Translations under genes and position numbers: made by a program
Origin: Bacteroidales bacterium Phil6
Lineage (GTDB): Bacteria > Bacteroidota > Bacteroidia > Bacteroidales > F082
Length of the DNA stretch: 64,000 nucleotides
Direction: 5' to 3'
Assembly: GCA_002633315.1 (NCBI GenBank)
Contig: NWBN01000031.1
Span: 372,001-436,000, forward strand
The notes under the pieces: model-generated
What the model was told of the DNA's origin: nothing
Databases searched by the model: none
What the model saw: only the letters and a program-made list of their open reading frames with translations
Part shown: in pieces, positions 1-7,512 of the stretch
How positions within the stretch are numbered: the stretch's first letter is position 1
Layout of the letters: each line of letters begins with the position of its first letter

Positions 1-110
1 ATCCTGCAAAGTTAGAAATATTATAGTTCTAATTAACATTTTCTTTGAATTTACTTTTTTATATAAATCTTCTTTTTATGAAAAATAGTTCATTGTGTTG
101 TATGATTTTG

Positions 111-118
111 TATTTTTG
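111..118 (+). promoter_or_regulatory. -7 promoter box for thioesterase gene
   Basis: TATTTTTG matches the Bacteroidetes -7 consensus TAnnTTTG and lies 19 bases before the ATG. No well-spaced -33 TTTG is seen, so this is a partial match. Confidence 0.55.
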
Positions 119-137
119 TAACTAAAATTATGATGAA

Positions 138-896
138 ATGACAGAGAAACTGCCGAAATCTTTTTCATGTGATATTCAGATTCAATCGGGAATTTGTGAT
201 TCTTTGTTGAGGTTGAAGCCGGAAGCTGCCATGCTGATGATACAAGACATAGCAGCACAACATGCCACTTTGCTTGGCATTGACGACCCTAATTTGAAGG
301 CTAAAGACAATGCCTTATGGGTTATTTCACGTACTAAGATGATTTTTAATGATATACCTCAATGGTATGACGTGGTAACCGCTAAAACATGGCCGTCAAG
401 ACCAACTGGAATACGTTGTGAACGCAATTACTCTATAACAAAAGACGGTAAACTGATGATTGCTGCAATATCTGAATGGGTTATCATTGATGCCGGTACA
501 AGAAAACTGAGAAAGGTTGAAACAACGCATTTCCCTTCAGATAATGAGATAGAATGGTTATCGGACAGGATGGTGACATCTCCTTTCAGAAGGATAAAAG
601 ACGACTTTAGTGAGGATGATTTGATATATTCGAGAATGATACGAAGCAGTGACATTGACATAACTCATCATACTAATAATGCTGTTTACTGTTCCATGTT
701 CTTGGATACTTTTAGAGTTGCCGACCTGGAGTCCTGGAAGATGTCAGAGATAGAAGTATCCTATCATAATGAGAGTATAGAAGGCGAGATATTGCATGTT
801 TATAGAAAACAGAAAGAAGACGGTTATTATTTTGCAATAAAGAATGATGCAGGGATATTGATAACTACTGCCTTTATCTTGTTCGTCGATAAATAA
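138..896 (+). CDS. acyl-ACP thioesterase
   Basis: A 252-residue protein of the FatA/FatB acyl-ACP thioesterase family, which releases free fatty acids from acyl carrier protein in the cytoplasm. It has the double hot-dog layout: the first hot-dog covers about residues 8-140 (with the strand around W62, SRTKM and the NYSI/EWVIID segments) and the second about 155-250. The family motif D-x-D-x-N-x-H-x-N-N is present at residues 172-181 as DIDITHHTNN, so the usual catalytic Asn is Thr176 while His178 is kept. The ATG at 138 follows a -7 promoter box. The gene faces the fatty acid kinase-like gene at 960-2747 across a shared terminator; a link between fatty acid release and re-phosphorylation is only an inference. 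Substrate length cannot be read from the sequence. Confidence 0.88.
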   Translation: MTEKLPKSFSCDIQIQSGICDSLLRLKPEAAMLMIQDIAAQHATLLGIDDPNLKAKDNALWVISRTKMIFNDIPQWYDVVTAKTWPSRPTGIRCERNYSITKDGKLMIAAISEWVIIDAGTRKLRKVETTHFPSDNEIEWLSDRMVTSPFRRIKDDFSEDDLIYSRMIRSSDIDITHHTNNAVYCSMFLDTFRVADLESWKMSEIEVSYHNESIEGEILHVYRKQKEDGYYFAIKNDAGILITTAFILFVDK

Positions 897-917
897 GACC
901 TGAATTGATAAATAAAA

Positions 918-942
918 AATCCTGCTTTGAAGCAGGATTTTT
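918..942 (+). terminator. bidirectional intrinsic terminator
   Basis: A perfect 9-bp stem (918-926 with 931-939) with loop TTGA is followed by a T run to the right. It is preceded by an A run (914-919) that is a T run on the other strand. It sits between two convergent genes and should stop transcription from both. Confidence 0.85.
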
Positions 943-959
943 CGTATGTAAAAGTTAAA

Positions 960-2747
960 TTATTCCAAAATAACTGATATCGAAATTGTCTTGGGACCCA
1001 CTTTACCTGTAATCATGGGAGAGGCATCAGTGATATAAAGTGCTGATTTTCCTGTAATTTCTTTTATACGTTCTTGAATATACAACACTGCTTCCATGTT
1101 GTCGGCATGTGTGATGGCATAATTCCATATCTTATTGCCTTTAACGAATTTTTTGAACGATTCAATAACTCTGTCATGTGATTTTCTACTCGAGAATGAC
1201 ACGTCTGACAATGTTGGCTTGCCGTCAGGTTTTATGGTAATTGTAGGCATTATGCCTAAACATTTCACTATGAAACTCTTAAAATTACTGAGACGACCTG
1301 ATTTGAAAGCATATTTTACTGTGTTGCAGCAAACCCACATCTTGGAGTTTCGAGTCCATTCTTTCAATTTTTCCACCACTTCATCATGCGGCATTCCCTG
1401 TTCTATACATTCTGCTGCTCTCACAAGCATGAGACCGAGACTGCTGGATGCTGAGTGTGTGTCTACAACACTGATTTTCTTTCCGGTTTTCTCACTGACT
1501 TTTTCTGCTGCCTTACGGCTTCCATTGATAGTACCGCTTAGACATTCCATGATATGTGAACTTATCACGGAGTCGTAATGGGAAGTGAGATAGTTGTATT
1601 TGTTTATGAATTCATTAAGACTCGGCTGTGCAGAAGTAGGCAGTTCTGGATATGAATACAACTTCTCGATAAAAGGTTTGGATTTGATGGTAAGATGGTC
1701 CAAATAGCATTCTTTGCCGAAGTGTATGCTGAGAGGCACTACTTGAATATGGTGTTTCAACAAAAGTTCTTCCGGCAGGTCACAAGTGGAGTCTGTCAGT
1801 ATGCCTATGTTGCTTTTTTTGTTGGCAACTATGTCGTTTTGCATAACCATATCTTCCACTTTCTGGTATATGATGTTGCCGACTTTTTGTATTCTTTCCA
1901 TTACCACCCACGGCATGTCGGTATGTATGTGAAGTCTCATCTTGGTAGTAGAGCCGGCTACAACCATGCTGTCTCCCAAGTCTTTTATCATCTCACTAAT
2001 GACTTCTTTCGACATGTTTTCTCCCGACAACAGCGACTCGGTACAATATCTGAATGTGATGTTTTGATGGTCAAAAGTGTCGAGCCATTCAGTTTCTACA
2101 ATATCTGAATTGTTGATAGTTATTGTTTTCAGCCCGCTCTTAAAATATTCCACCATACCTTCGAGGAACACCACGAAGCCTTTTGCTCCGGCATCCACAA
2201 TGGACTTGGCTTTGGTGGCGATCCATCGTGCTGTAGATTTCAACGATTCCAATGCCATGCTGAATGCATTAAGCAGTATGTTTATGAAGTCATCGCATGA
2301 ATCCTTCATATTGTAGATGCTGTTAGCCCAGTCTTTTATTACGGAAATGATGGTGCCTTCCTGAGGATTTGCTATGGCATCGTAAGCATATTTTACAGCT
2401 TTCTGCATCGATTCGGCAAAGTTCTTTACTGTCAGATGTACAACATCGCCAATCTCCTGGCTGAATCCATAGAGATATTGTGCGAAAATAATTCCTGAAT
2501 TGCCTCTTGCTCCGATGAGTGCTGCATCTGCTATGGCAGTTGCAGTTTGTTTTACACTGTTTTGAGGATTTACATTATTGACAATGCTCAACATCGTTGA
2601 CGCCATGTTGCTGCCTGTGTCGGCATCTGCTACTGGGAATACGTTTATCTTGTTTAACAAGGCTTGGTTGTCGAGAATTTTTTGTGCTCCGGCAACAAAG
2701 CAATTATATAACTGTATTCCATTTATTTCGGTGACTCTGTTTTCCAA
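960..2747 (-). CDS. fused DAK2-DegV fatty acid kinase-like protein (FakA-FakB fusion)
   Basis: With the start chosen here the protein has 595 residues. Residues 10-205 form a DAK2/DhaL-type kinase domain with the Mg/ATP motif DADTGSN (41-47) and GARGNSG (79-85). Residues about 230-305 match the middle region of FakA, including the HIHTD segment. From about 312 to the end is a DegV/FakB fatty-acid-binding domain (ILTDSTCDLP). In Firmicutes FakA phosphorylates a fatty acid held by a separate FakB; here donor and carrier are on one chain. The longest frame opens at TTG 2777, but that TTG is the last part of the -7 promoter box TAATTTTG (2775-2782), so it cannot be the start. The next in-frame candidate before the DAK2 motif is TTG at 2747, about 20 bases after the likely transcript start; ATG codons occur only inside the conserved domain. 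Confidence in family is high, in the exact start moderate. Confidence 0.88.
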   Translation of the reverse strand: MENRVTEINGIQLYNCFVAGAQKILDNQALLNKINVFPVADADTGSNMASTMLSIVNNVNPQNSVKQTATAIADAALIGARGNSGIIFAQYLYGFSQEIGDVVHLTVKNFAESMQKAVKYAYDAIANPQEGTIISVIKDWANSIYNMKDSCDDFINILLNAFSMALESLKSTARWIATKAKSIVDAGAKGFVVFLEGMVEYFKSGLKTITINNSDIVETEWLDTFDHQNITFRYCTESLLSGENMSKEVISEMIKDLGDSMVVAGSTTKMRLHIHTDMPWVVMERIQKVGNIIYQKVEDMVMQNDIVANKKSNIGILTDSTCDLPEELLLKHHIQVVPLSIHFGKECYLDHLTIKSKPFIEKLYSYPELPTSAQPSLNEFINKYNYLTSHYDSVISSHIMECLSGTINGSRKAAEKVSEKTGKKISVVDTHSASSSLGLMLVRAAECIEQGMPHDEVVEKLKEWTRNSKMWVCCNTVKYAFKSGRLSNFKSFIVKCLGIMPTITIKPDGKPTLSDVSFSSRKSHDRVIESFKKFVKGNKIWNYAITHADNMEAVLYIQERIKEITGKSALYITDASPMITGKVGPKTISISVILE

Positions 2748-2774
2748 AGTATAACGTTTTTCAAACTCGTGCTG

Positions 2775-2804
2775 CAAAATTAGACATTTTTTTCAATATT
2801 ACAA
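2775..2804 (-). promoter_or_regulatory. Bacteroidetes-type promoter for DAK2-DegV gene
   Basis: On the minus strand TTG (2802-2804), exactly 19 bases, then TAATTTTG (2775-2782). This is the canonical -33/-7 arrangement with ideal spacing, and it decides the start of the gene downstream. Confidence 0.8.
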
Positions 2805-2958
2805 TGAAAATTTGTGATACCTGTTGTGTCATTAATTTAATATATTGTTAATCAATATTATATGAAGTTAAAAAGATGTTGTTTTGATTTCTTTGATAGA
2901 GAAAAAGTGCTTGTTTCCTTATTTCCTAAGGTATAAATCTAATGTGTTTCTGGTTCAT

Positions 2959-3729
2959 TTATCGTGTTCTTCTTTGTCTTACTGCTTCAAAAGTCACTAT
3001 TGCCGTTGTTACAGATACGTTAAGGGAATCGGCAATGCCATTCATAGGTATAATGATGTTCTGGTCAGCTTCTTGGACCCAGATATCCGATATTCCTGTA
3101 GCTTCTGTCCCCATTACAATGGCAGAACCTTTTCTGAAATCAGCTTCTAAGTAATCTATTGAAGCCTTTAGGTATGTACAATATATTCTGATGTTGTTCT
3201 GTCTGAGCCATTGGATACATTCTTCTGAAGTACATGCAAATAATGGGACACTGAAGATACAGCCAATGCTTGCCCTTATTGCATTGGGGTTGAATATATC
3301 CGTTCGAGGGTCTGCTATGATGACAGCATCTACACCGGCAGCATCGGCAGTACGCATTACAGCACCCAGGTTGCCGGGCTTTTCTACTGTCTCCAACACT
3401 ATTATAAGTGGGTCTTTCCCTGGTTTGAAACTGTTGAGTTCGGCATATTTTGGTACAGCTAATGCTAATAACCCGTCGCTTCCTTCACGATACGCTATCT
3501 TGTCGAAGACATCAAGACTTACTTCTTCCACATTCTTAGATGGTATGTCTTTCCCTTTATCTGCTATTTCCGGACATATATATAAGGTGTCGATTTGAAA
3601 ACCGCATGTTACGGCACGACTTATCTCCCGGTATCCTTCTATTATAATCTTGTTCTGTTCCTTTCGTTCTTTGGCATTACGCAATTTAACAAGATTCTTT
3701 ACTTGGGGATTTGTTTTACTCGTTATCAT
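2959..3729 (-). CDS. TrmH/SpoU family RNA 2'-O-methyltransferase
   Basis: A 256-residue SAM-dependent RNA ribose methyltransferase of the SPOUT (trefoil-knot) class. The N-terminal part (1-95) looks like the substrate-binding SpoU_sub_bind domain. The knot follows with the three class motifs: motif 1 NLGAVMRTADAAG (about 120-132), motif 2 GTEATGIS (about 204-211) and motif 3 IPMNGIADSLNVSVTTAI near the C-terminus, including the Asn and Ser that bind SAM. Size and motifs fit the TrmH/RlmB group; the target nucleotide (tRNA or 23S rRNA) cannot be told. The ATG at 3729 lies inside the 3' end of the upstream transporter gene (14-base overlap), so the two are co-transcribed. Confidence 0.9.
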   Translation of the reverse strand: MITSKTNPQVKNLVKLRNAKERKEQNKIIIEGYREISRAVTCGFQIDTLYICPEIADKGKDIPSKNVEEVSLDVFDKIAYREGSDGLLALAVPKYAELNSFKPGKDPLIIVLETVEKPGNLGAVMRTADAAGVDAVIIADPRTDIFNPNAIRASIGCIFSVPLFACTSEECIQWLRQNNIRIYCTYLKASIDYLEADFRKGSAIVMGTEATGISDIWVQEADQNIIIPMNGIADSLNVSVTTAIVTFEAVRQRRTR

Positions 3730-4612
3730 GACGTTTTATTTTTGATTGTGACAATATCAATCCTGTAAACACTAACAATATGCCTGTTATTTTGGCAGTG
3801 GTGACACTCTCTTTTAATATGAAATAGCTGAATATCGCGGTGAAGACAGGGATGAGATTGGAATATACGTTGGCTTTTGATGCACCCAATTTTCTGTAGG
3901 CAAAAGTCCAAAGACAATATGCTATGGAACTGCAAAACATCCCGAGGCATAGTAGAGGAATTATGTATGTTCCTATTCCGGTGAAGTCTGAAGGAGTGTT
4001 TTTTTCCATGATGACAAACATGGGGATGAAATATATACACCCAATGATGTTTTGTGTCAGCGTTACTGTCAATGGATTATATAGCAACGACAGTTTTCGT
4101 AAAGAAATAGAGTATGCCACTGCGACTATTACAGCTAATAAAAGAAAAATTATGCCGACAGGTGATGCTGTCAATTGTAAACTCTTGTTTATCAACATGA
4201 CGACTACACCAATGAATGAGCAAACAAAACCCATGATGTTCAGTGTGGAGAGATGTTCTTTAAGGAAGAATCTTGCTGCAATAGGGGTGAACAGAGGTAT
4301 GGTGGCTATAAAAGTAGAACTGATGATAGGAGAGGCATACAGCAGACCGTAGCTTTCAAAAATGAAATACAAAAACGGTTCTAAAAATGCTGCTAAAAAA
4401 AACAAAGGCAGATCTTCCTTTTTTATTTTTTCAAGTCTTTTTGTCAATAATAATATCACAGTCATGAATATTACTGATATTATCAATCGGAAGAATATTG
4501 TCGTCGAGGGATTTAAATACTTGAAAACCTGCGTTGACCATATATATGACATGCCCCATATCATCATGGCAACCACACTGCCAATATGCACAAGATATCT
4601 GCTGTTTTTCAT
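3716..4612 (-). CDS. EamA/DMT superfamily transporter
   Basis: A 298-residue polytopic inner-membrane protein with ten predicted hydrophobic segments arranged as two EamA repeats (about 10-140 and 155-290). The first membrane span carries the WGMSYIW segment typical of EamA proteins. Family members export amino acids, metabolites or drugs; the substrate is unknown. The ATG at 4612 is only five bases from a -7-like box (4617-4624), so a transcript from that box would be nearly leaderless, or translation could start at GTG 4591. It overlaps the methyltransferase gene by 14 bases. Confidence 0.87.
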   Translation of the reverse strand: MKNSRYLVHIGSVVAMMIWGMSYIWSTQVFKYLNPSTTIFFRLIISVIFMTVILLLTKRLEKIKKEDLPLFFLAAFLEPFLYFIFESYGLLYASPIISSTFIATIPLFTPIAARFFLKEHLSTLNIMGFVCSFIGVVVMLINKSLQLTASPVGIIFLLLAVIVAVAYSISLRKLSLLYNPLTVTLTQNIIGCIYFIPMFVIMEKNTPSDFTGIGTYIIPLLCLGMFCSSIAYCLWTFAYRKLGASKANVYSNLIPVFTAIFSYFILKESVTTAKITGILLVFTGLILSQSKIKRHDNE

Positions 4613-4684
4613 GTTGCAAAAATATTGGTTTTTATCTAATGTTTTGCATTTCGAGTTTATTTCTTTTTTTATTCAACAAAATGA

Positions 4685-4713
4685 TTGTTGTTTTTTTAGA
4701 ATATATATCTTTG
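4685..4713 (+). promoter_or_regulatory. promoter for collagen-like lipoprotein gene, with palindromic -7 box
   Basis: TTG (4685-4687), 18 bases, then TATCTTTG (4706-4713). The -7 box is half of a perfect 16-base palindrome (4706-4721), so the same DNA also reads as a -7 box on the minus strand. It is 94 bases ahead of the lipoprotein start, giving a long leader of about 85 bases. Confidence 0.55.
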
Positions 4714-4806
4714 CAAAGATAATTCGTACTGTTTTTGTCGTATTGAATATGTCTGACGGCATGATATTTGTATATTTTTTTGTAAAATTGTTAAAAAGAT
4801 TGAATT

Positions 4807-5337
4807 ATGAAGACTTTTAAAATGTTTTTAGGTATTTTTCTAATGATTTTGGCATTGACTTCGTGTGTGGTAGGTCCTGCCGGTCCTGTTGGTCTTGCCG
4901 GTCCGGAAGGGAATGCCAATGTCGTCTCTTCAACAGTTGAGGTGGGTTCTAACGACTGGGTTTATGATGCAAATGGTTCTTGTTGGGTTTTGGACCTCTC
5001 ATGGAATGAAATAGATGTGGATATGGTTGATTATGGAGCGGTTCTCGTGTATTTTGAGAATCCAAATCCGTCAGTATTGGCATGGCATCAACTGCCGTTG
5101 ACATTGTATCCTTCTTCACTCTATTCATCTACGATGGAGACTTCGTATTATGACTATGGATTATCTATATTCTGGACTAATTCAGATTTGCAACAACATG
5201 AGAATCCATGTTATCTTTATGGCTCTAATCTGACTTTTAAAATAGTTCTTATCGATGCTACTGTTTATATGGATTATCAAGATACAGATTTTAGCAACTA
5301 TGAGACTGTAAAACAGTTGTTTAATCTTCAAGATTGA
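4807..5337 (+). CDS. lipoprotein with short collagen-like Gly-X-Y stretch
   Basis: A 176-residue protein with a lipoprotein signal peptide (positively charged start, hydrophobic core, lipobox LTSC with Cys20). Directly after the Cys comes a run of Gly-X-Y triplets (GPAGPVGLAGPEG, about 23-35), collagen-like but far too short for a stable triple helix by itself. The rest (about 40-176) is rich in Asp, Tyr and Trp and looks like a beta-rich domain; I do not recognise a named family. A Gly-X-Y collar after the lipid anchor is seen in several Bacteroidetes surface lipoproteins. The gene stands alone between its own promoter and a strong terminator. Function unknown. Confidence 0.8.
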   Translation: MKTFKMFLGIFLMILALTSCVVGPAGPVGLAGPEGNANVVSSTVEVGSNDWVYDANGSCWVLDLSWNEIDVDMVDYGAVLVYFENPNPSVLAWHQLPLTLYPSSLYSSTMETSYYDYGLSIFWTNSDLQQHENPCYLYGSNLTFKIVLIDATVYMDYQDTDFSNYETVKQLFNLQD

Positions 5338-5389
5338 TATTTTGGCAATATTGTCGATATTTTCGACAATGTTTGATTTATATTAGTAT

Positions 5390-5424
5390 AATCTCAGTGA
5401 CATAAATGTCATTGAGATTTTTTT
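5390..5424 (+). terminator. intrinsic terminator
   Basis: A 13-14-bp stem with one G-T pair (5390-5403 with 5406-5419) is followed by seven T. A smaller hairpin (ATTGTCGA/TCGACAAT, about 5350-5370) lies just before it. Ends the lipoprotein transcript. Confidence 0.85.
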
Positions 5425-5458
5425 ATATATAATGAATGCCAAGAAACAAGTAAAAGTG

Positions 5459-5466
5459 TATTTTTG
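5459..5466 (+). promoter_or_regulatory. -7 box that decides the PaaI gene start
   Basis: TATTTTTG at 5459-5466 lies between an upstream in-frame ATG (5432) and the ATG at 5486. The transcript should begin near 5472, so only the second ATG can be used. Confidence 0.6.
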
Positions 5467-5485
5467 CCGTATAAAACGTTGTTAT

Positions 5486-5953
5486 ATGAAGAAGATACAC
5501 AATTCATGGGTGAACCACCCGGGTTATAATTGTTTCGGTTGCAGTCCGGATAATCCTCATGGACTGAAAATGGAGTTTTATGAAGATGGAGACGATATTG
5601 TATCGATTTGGAGACCTACTTTCGATAGTCAAGGTTGGATAGGTGTTCTGCATGGTGGGATACAGGCCGCTCTTGCTGATGAGATATCTTCATGGGTGAT
5701 ATTTCGTAAATTGCAGACAACAGGAGTGACTGCCAAATTGGAGGCTCGTTATCGTAAACCTATTTACATATCGGATGACCATATTACATTACGTGCCCGT
5801 TTAATAATGCAACGTCGCAATATGGTGGAAATAGAAGTAAATATCTATAATGCAGCGGATGAATTGTGCAATACGACAAATTGTGTTTATTTTGTTGAGA
5901 CACAGGAGAGTGCCGTAAAAAATGGATTCCGCCACTTTGAATTGGAAGAATAA
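5486..5953 (+). CDS. PaaI-family hot-dog thioesterase
   Basis: A 155-residue single hot-dog protein of the PaaI/YigI group of acyl-CoA thioesterases. It begins with the conserved CFGCSPDNPHGLKM segment (about 16-29) and has the central-helix motif GVLHGGIQAALADE (about 55-68), where HGG and the acidic residue form the active site. Such enzymes hydrolyse aryl- or acyl-CoA as tetramers in the cytoplasm; the substrate is not readable. An in-frame ATG 54 bases earlier (5432) lies upstream of the -7 box and adds a basic stretch with no family match, so it was not used. It is flanked by a terminator on the left and appears to be a single-gene unit. Confidence 0.88.
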   Translation: MKKIHNSWVNHPGYNCFGCSPDNPHGLKMEFYEDGDDIVSIWRPTFDSQGWIGVLHGGIQAALADEISSWVIFRKLQTTGVTAKLEARYRKPIYISDDHITLRARLIMQRRNMVEIEVNIYNAADELCNTTNCVYFVETQESAVKNGFRHFELEE

Positions 5954-6131
5954 ATGCCTCGTGCCTAAATCTTTACATCATATTATCCTGTTAATAAAAA
6001 TGATAATATACTGAATAATATAGATGTAATGGAGTTTTATCAATGATATTTTCTCATTGCTAAGATAATTTGATGTTATAGGAAACATTAATATTTGCTT
6101 TGGTGTTTTATCTAATAAATTTTAATTGATT

Positions 6132-6647
6132 ATGAAATTGATTTTGAGTGATAAGCCTCTTGAAATTTCCACACAATTAGGAGAAAGGTCGGCATATTTC
6201 GATCTTTCAAGTATGAAGATATCAAATTGTGTAGGATGTTTCGGATGCTGGGTCAAGACTCCGGGGAGATGTGTCATACGAGATGATGCCACGATGATTT
6301 ATCCTTGTATTGCTGAAAGTGATAGTGTACTATATGTCAGCCGAATAAGATACGGTGGATATGATACTGTGATGAAGACCATGTTGGAGCGAGCTATTCC
6401 TGTACAGCAGGCTTTCATACGAATCCATTGTAATGAAACGCATCATGTTCAGCGTGATGTGGTACCTAAAAGGGCTGTTATTGTTGCTTATGGTGCAGTT
6501 GATGAGGAGGAATGCGACATTTTTCGTCGTCTTGTGGCACGTAATGCATATAATATGTGCTTTGAAAGTTATGATATTATTTTTGTTGTCGAGTCTATGG
6601 TAAATGAAACAGTAAAACAAATATTGGACAAATGGGAAAAATCATGA
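6132..6647 (+). CDS. flavodoxin-like iron-sulfur flavoprotein lacking the FMN phosphate loop
   Basis: A 171-residue protein of the NADPH-dependent FMN reductase / iron-sulfur flavoprotein type. Residues about 30-48 carry the cysteine cluster C-x2-C-x2-C-x6-C followed by RDDA, which in this family binds an iron-sulfur cluster beside the flavin. The usual N-terminal GSPR-x-x-G FMN-phosphate loop is absent: the protein starts directly in a short strand (KLILSDKPLEIS). The following gene starts 16 bases before this one ends and does have an NGSPR loop but no cysteine cluster. ATG 6132 is preferred over an in-frame TTG at 6126. The two proteins may work together, which is an inference from coupling and complementary motifs. 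Confidence 0.78.
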   Translation: MKLILSDKPLEISTQLGERSAYFDLSSMKISNCVGCFGCWVKTPGRCVIRDDATMIYPCIAESDSVLYVSRIRYGGYDTVMKTMLERAIPVQQAFIRIHCNETHHVQRDVVPKRAVIVAYGAVDEEECDIFRRLVARNAYNMCFESYDIIFVVESMVNETVKQILDKWEKS

Positions 6648-7237
6648 TATTGAACGGCAGTCCGAGGGCCCCGATTTCGAACTCAAAACAATATGCCGAG
6701 ATTTTTGCTCGTTTTTGTAAAATTGAAACGGTTTATCATAATATTACGAAAACAAACCATAATGAGTTATGTGCCGGGATGAGTGGTTTTTCAGATGTGT
6801 TGTTTGTTTTTCCTTTATATGCAGATTCCTTACCGGTCGGTTTCCTTGATTTTCTTAAAACATTGGAAAATAATCCTCCGGTAAATAAACCGACAGTGTC
6901 CGTTTTGATAAATTGCGGTTTTTTGGAACCGGAACAAAATAAAGTGGCAGTTCAGATGATAGAACTGTTCTGCCGTCGTAACAGTTATGTGATGGGTTCT
7001 GTCCTTATGTTGGGCAGCGGAGAGGCAATATTGAAAACACCTTTTAAATATGCAGCCGTGCGAGCCATTCGCAATTTGGCAGTGTCTGTCGCAGACAAGC
7101 ATTATAATACTTTTAATGCTACTATGCCACTATCTAAAAAAATGTTCTGTTTGGCAGCCAATATACATTGGTCTCTTTATGGAAAGAAATTCGGAACGAC
7201 GAAAAAACAGATGCAAACCATGAGAATTGAAGGTTGA
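6632..7237 (+). CDS. flavodoxin-like NAD(P)H-dependent oxidoreductase partner
   Basis: A 201-residue flavodoxin-fold protein. The N-terminus has the FMN-phosphate loop ILNGSPRAP (about 5-14), followed by alternating strands and helices (LFVFPLYADSLP at about 57-68, SVLINCGF at about 91-98). It lacks the cysteine cluster present in the gene before it. It overlaps that gene by 16 bases in a different frame, which implies translational coupling. The C-terminal about 60 residues are basic and less typical. The family transfers electrons from NAD(P)H to flavin and then to quinones or other acceptors; the actual substrate is unknown. Confidence 0.75.
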   Translation: MGKIMILNGSPRAPISNSKQYAEIFARFCKIETVYHNITKTNHNELCAGMSGFSDVLFVFPLYADSLPVGFLDFLKTLENNPPVNKPTVSVLINCGFLEPEQNKVAVQMIELFCRRNSYVMGSVLMLGSGEAILKTPFKYAAVRAIRNLAVSVADKHYNTFNATMPLSKKMFCLAANIHWSLYGKKFGTTKKQMQTMRIEG

Positions 7238-7488
7238 AAACCTGAGATTTTTCACTTGATATACAAGGGATTCTTTTAAGATAAGAGTTCTTTAGAATCT
7301 GACAATATCGTTATTCATAATTTTAATGAGGATTATGAGTATAAGTATATGACTTTGAAGACAACAGCTATTGTTATCAATTGTTTGAGTTTGATGATAT
7401 GATTTTATCAGGTTTTATGTTTTAATAAAATTCAATCTGTTATCTATATTTTTTCCATGTTCTGTACGCATTTTTCGTTTATTTGTAG

Positions 7489-7496
7489 TATTTTTG
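7489..7496 (+). promoter_or_regulatory. -7 promoter box for PHP-domain gene
   Basis: TATTTTTG, 16 bases before the ATG at 7513. No clear -33 element. Confidence 0.5.
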
Positions 7497-7512
7497 CAAC
7501 AAATATATTATT

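Noticed and set aside
5954..6131. Possible terminator ATATTATC/GATAATAT (about 5982-6012)
   Set aside because: A wholly AT stem with no T run; too weak to call.
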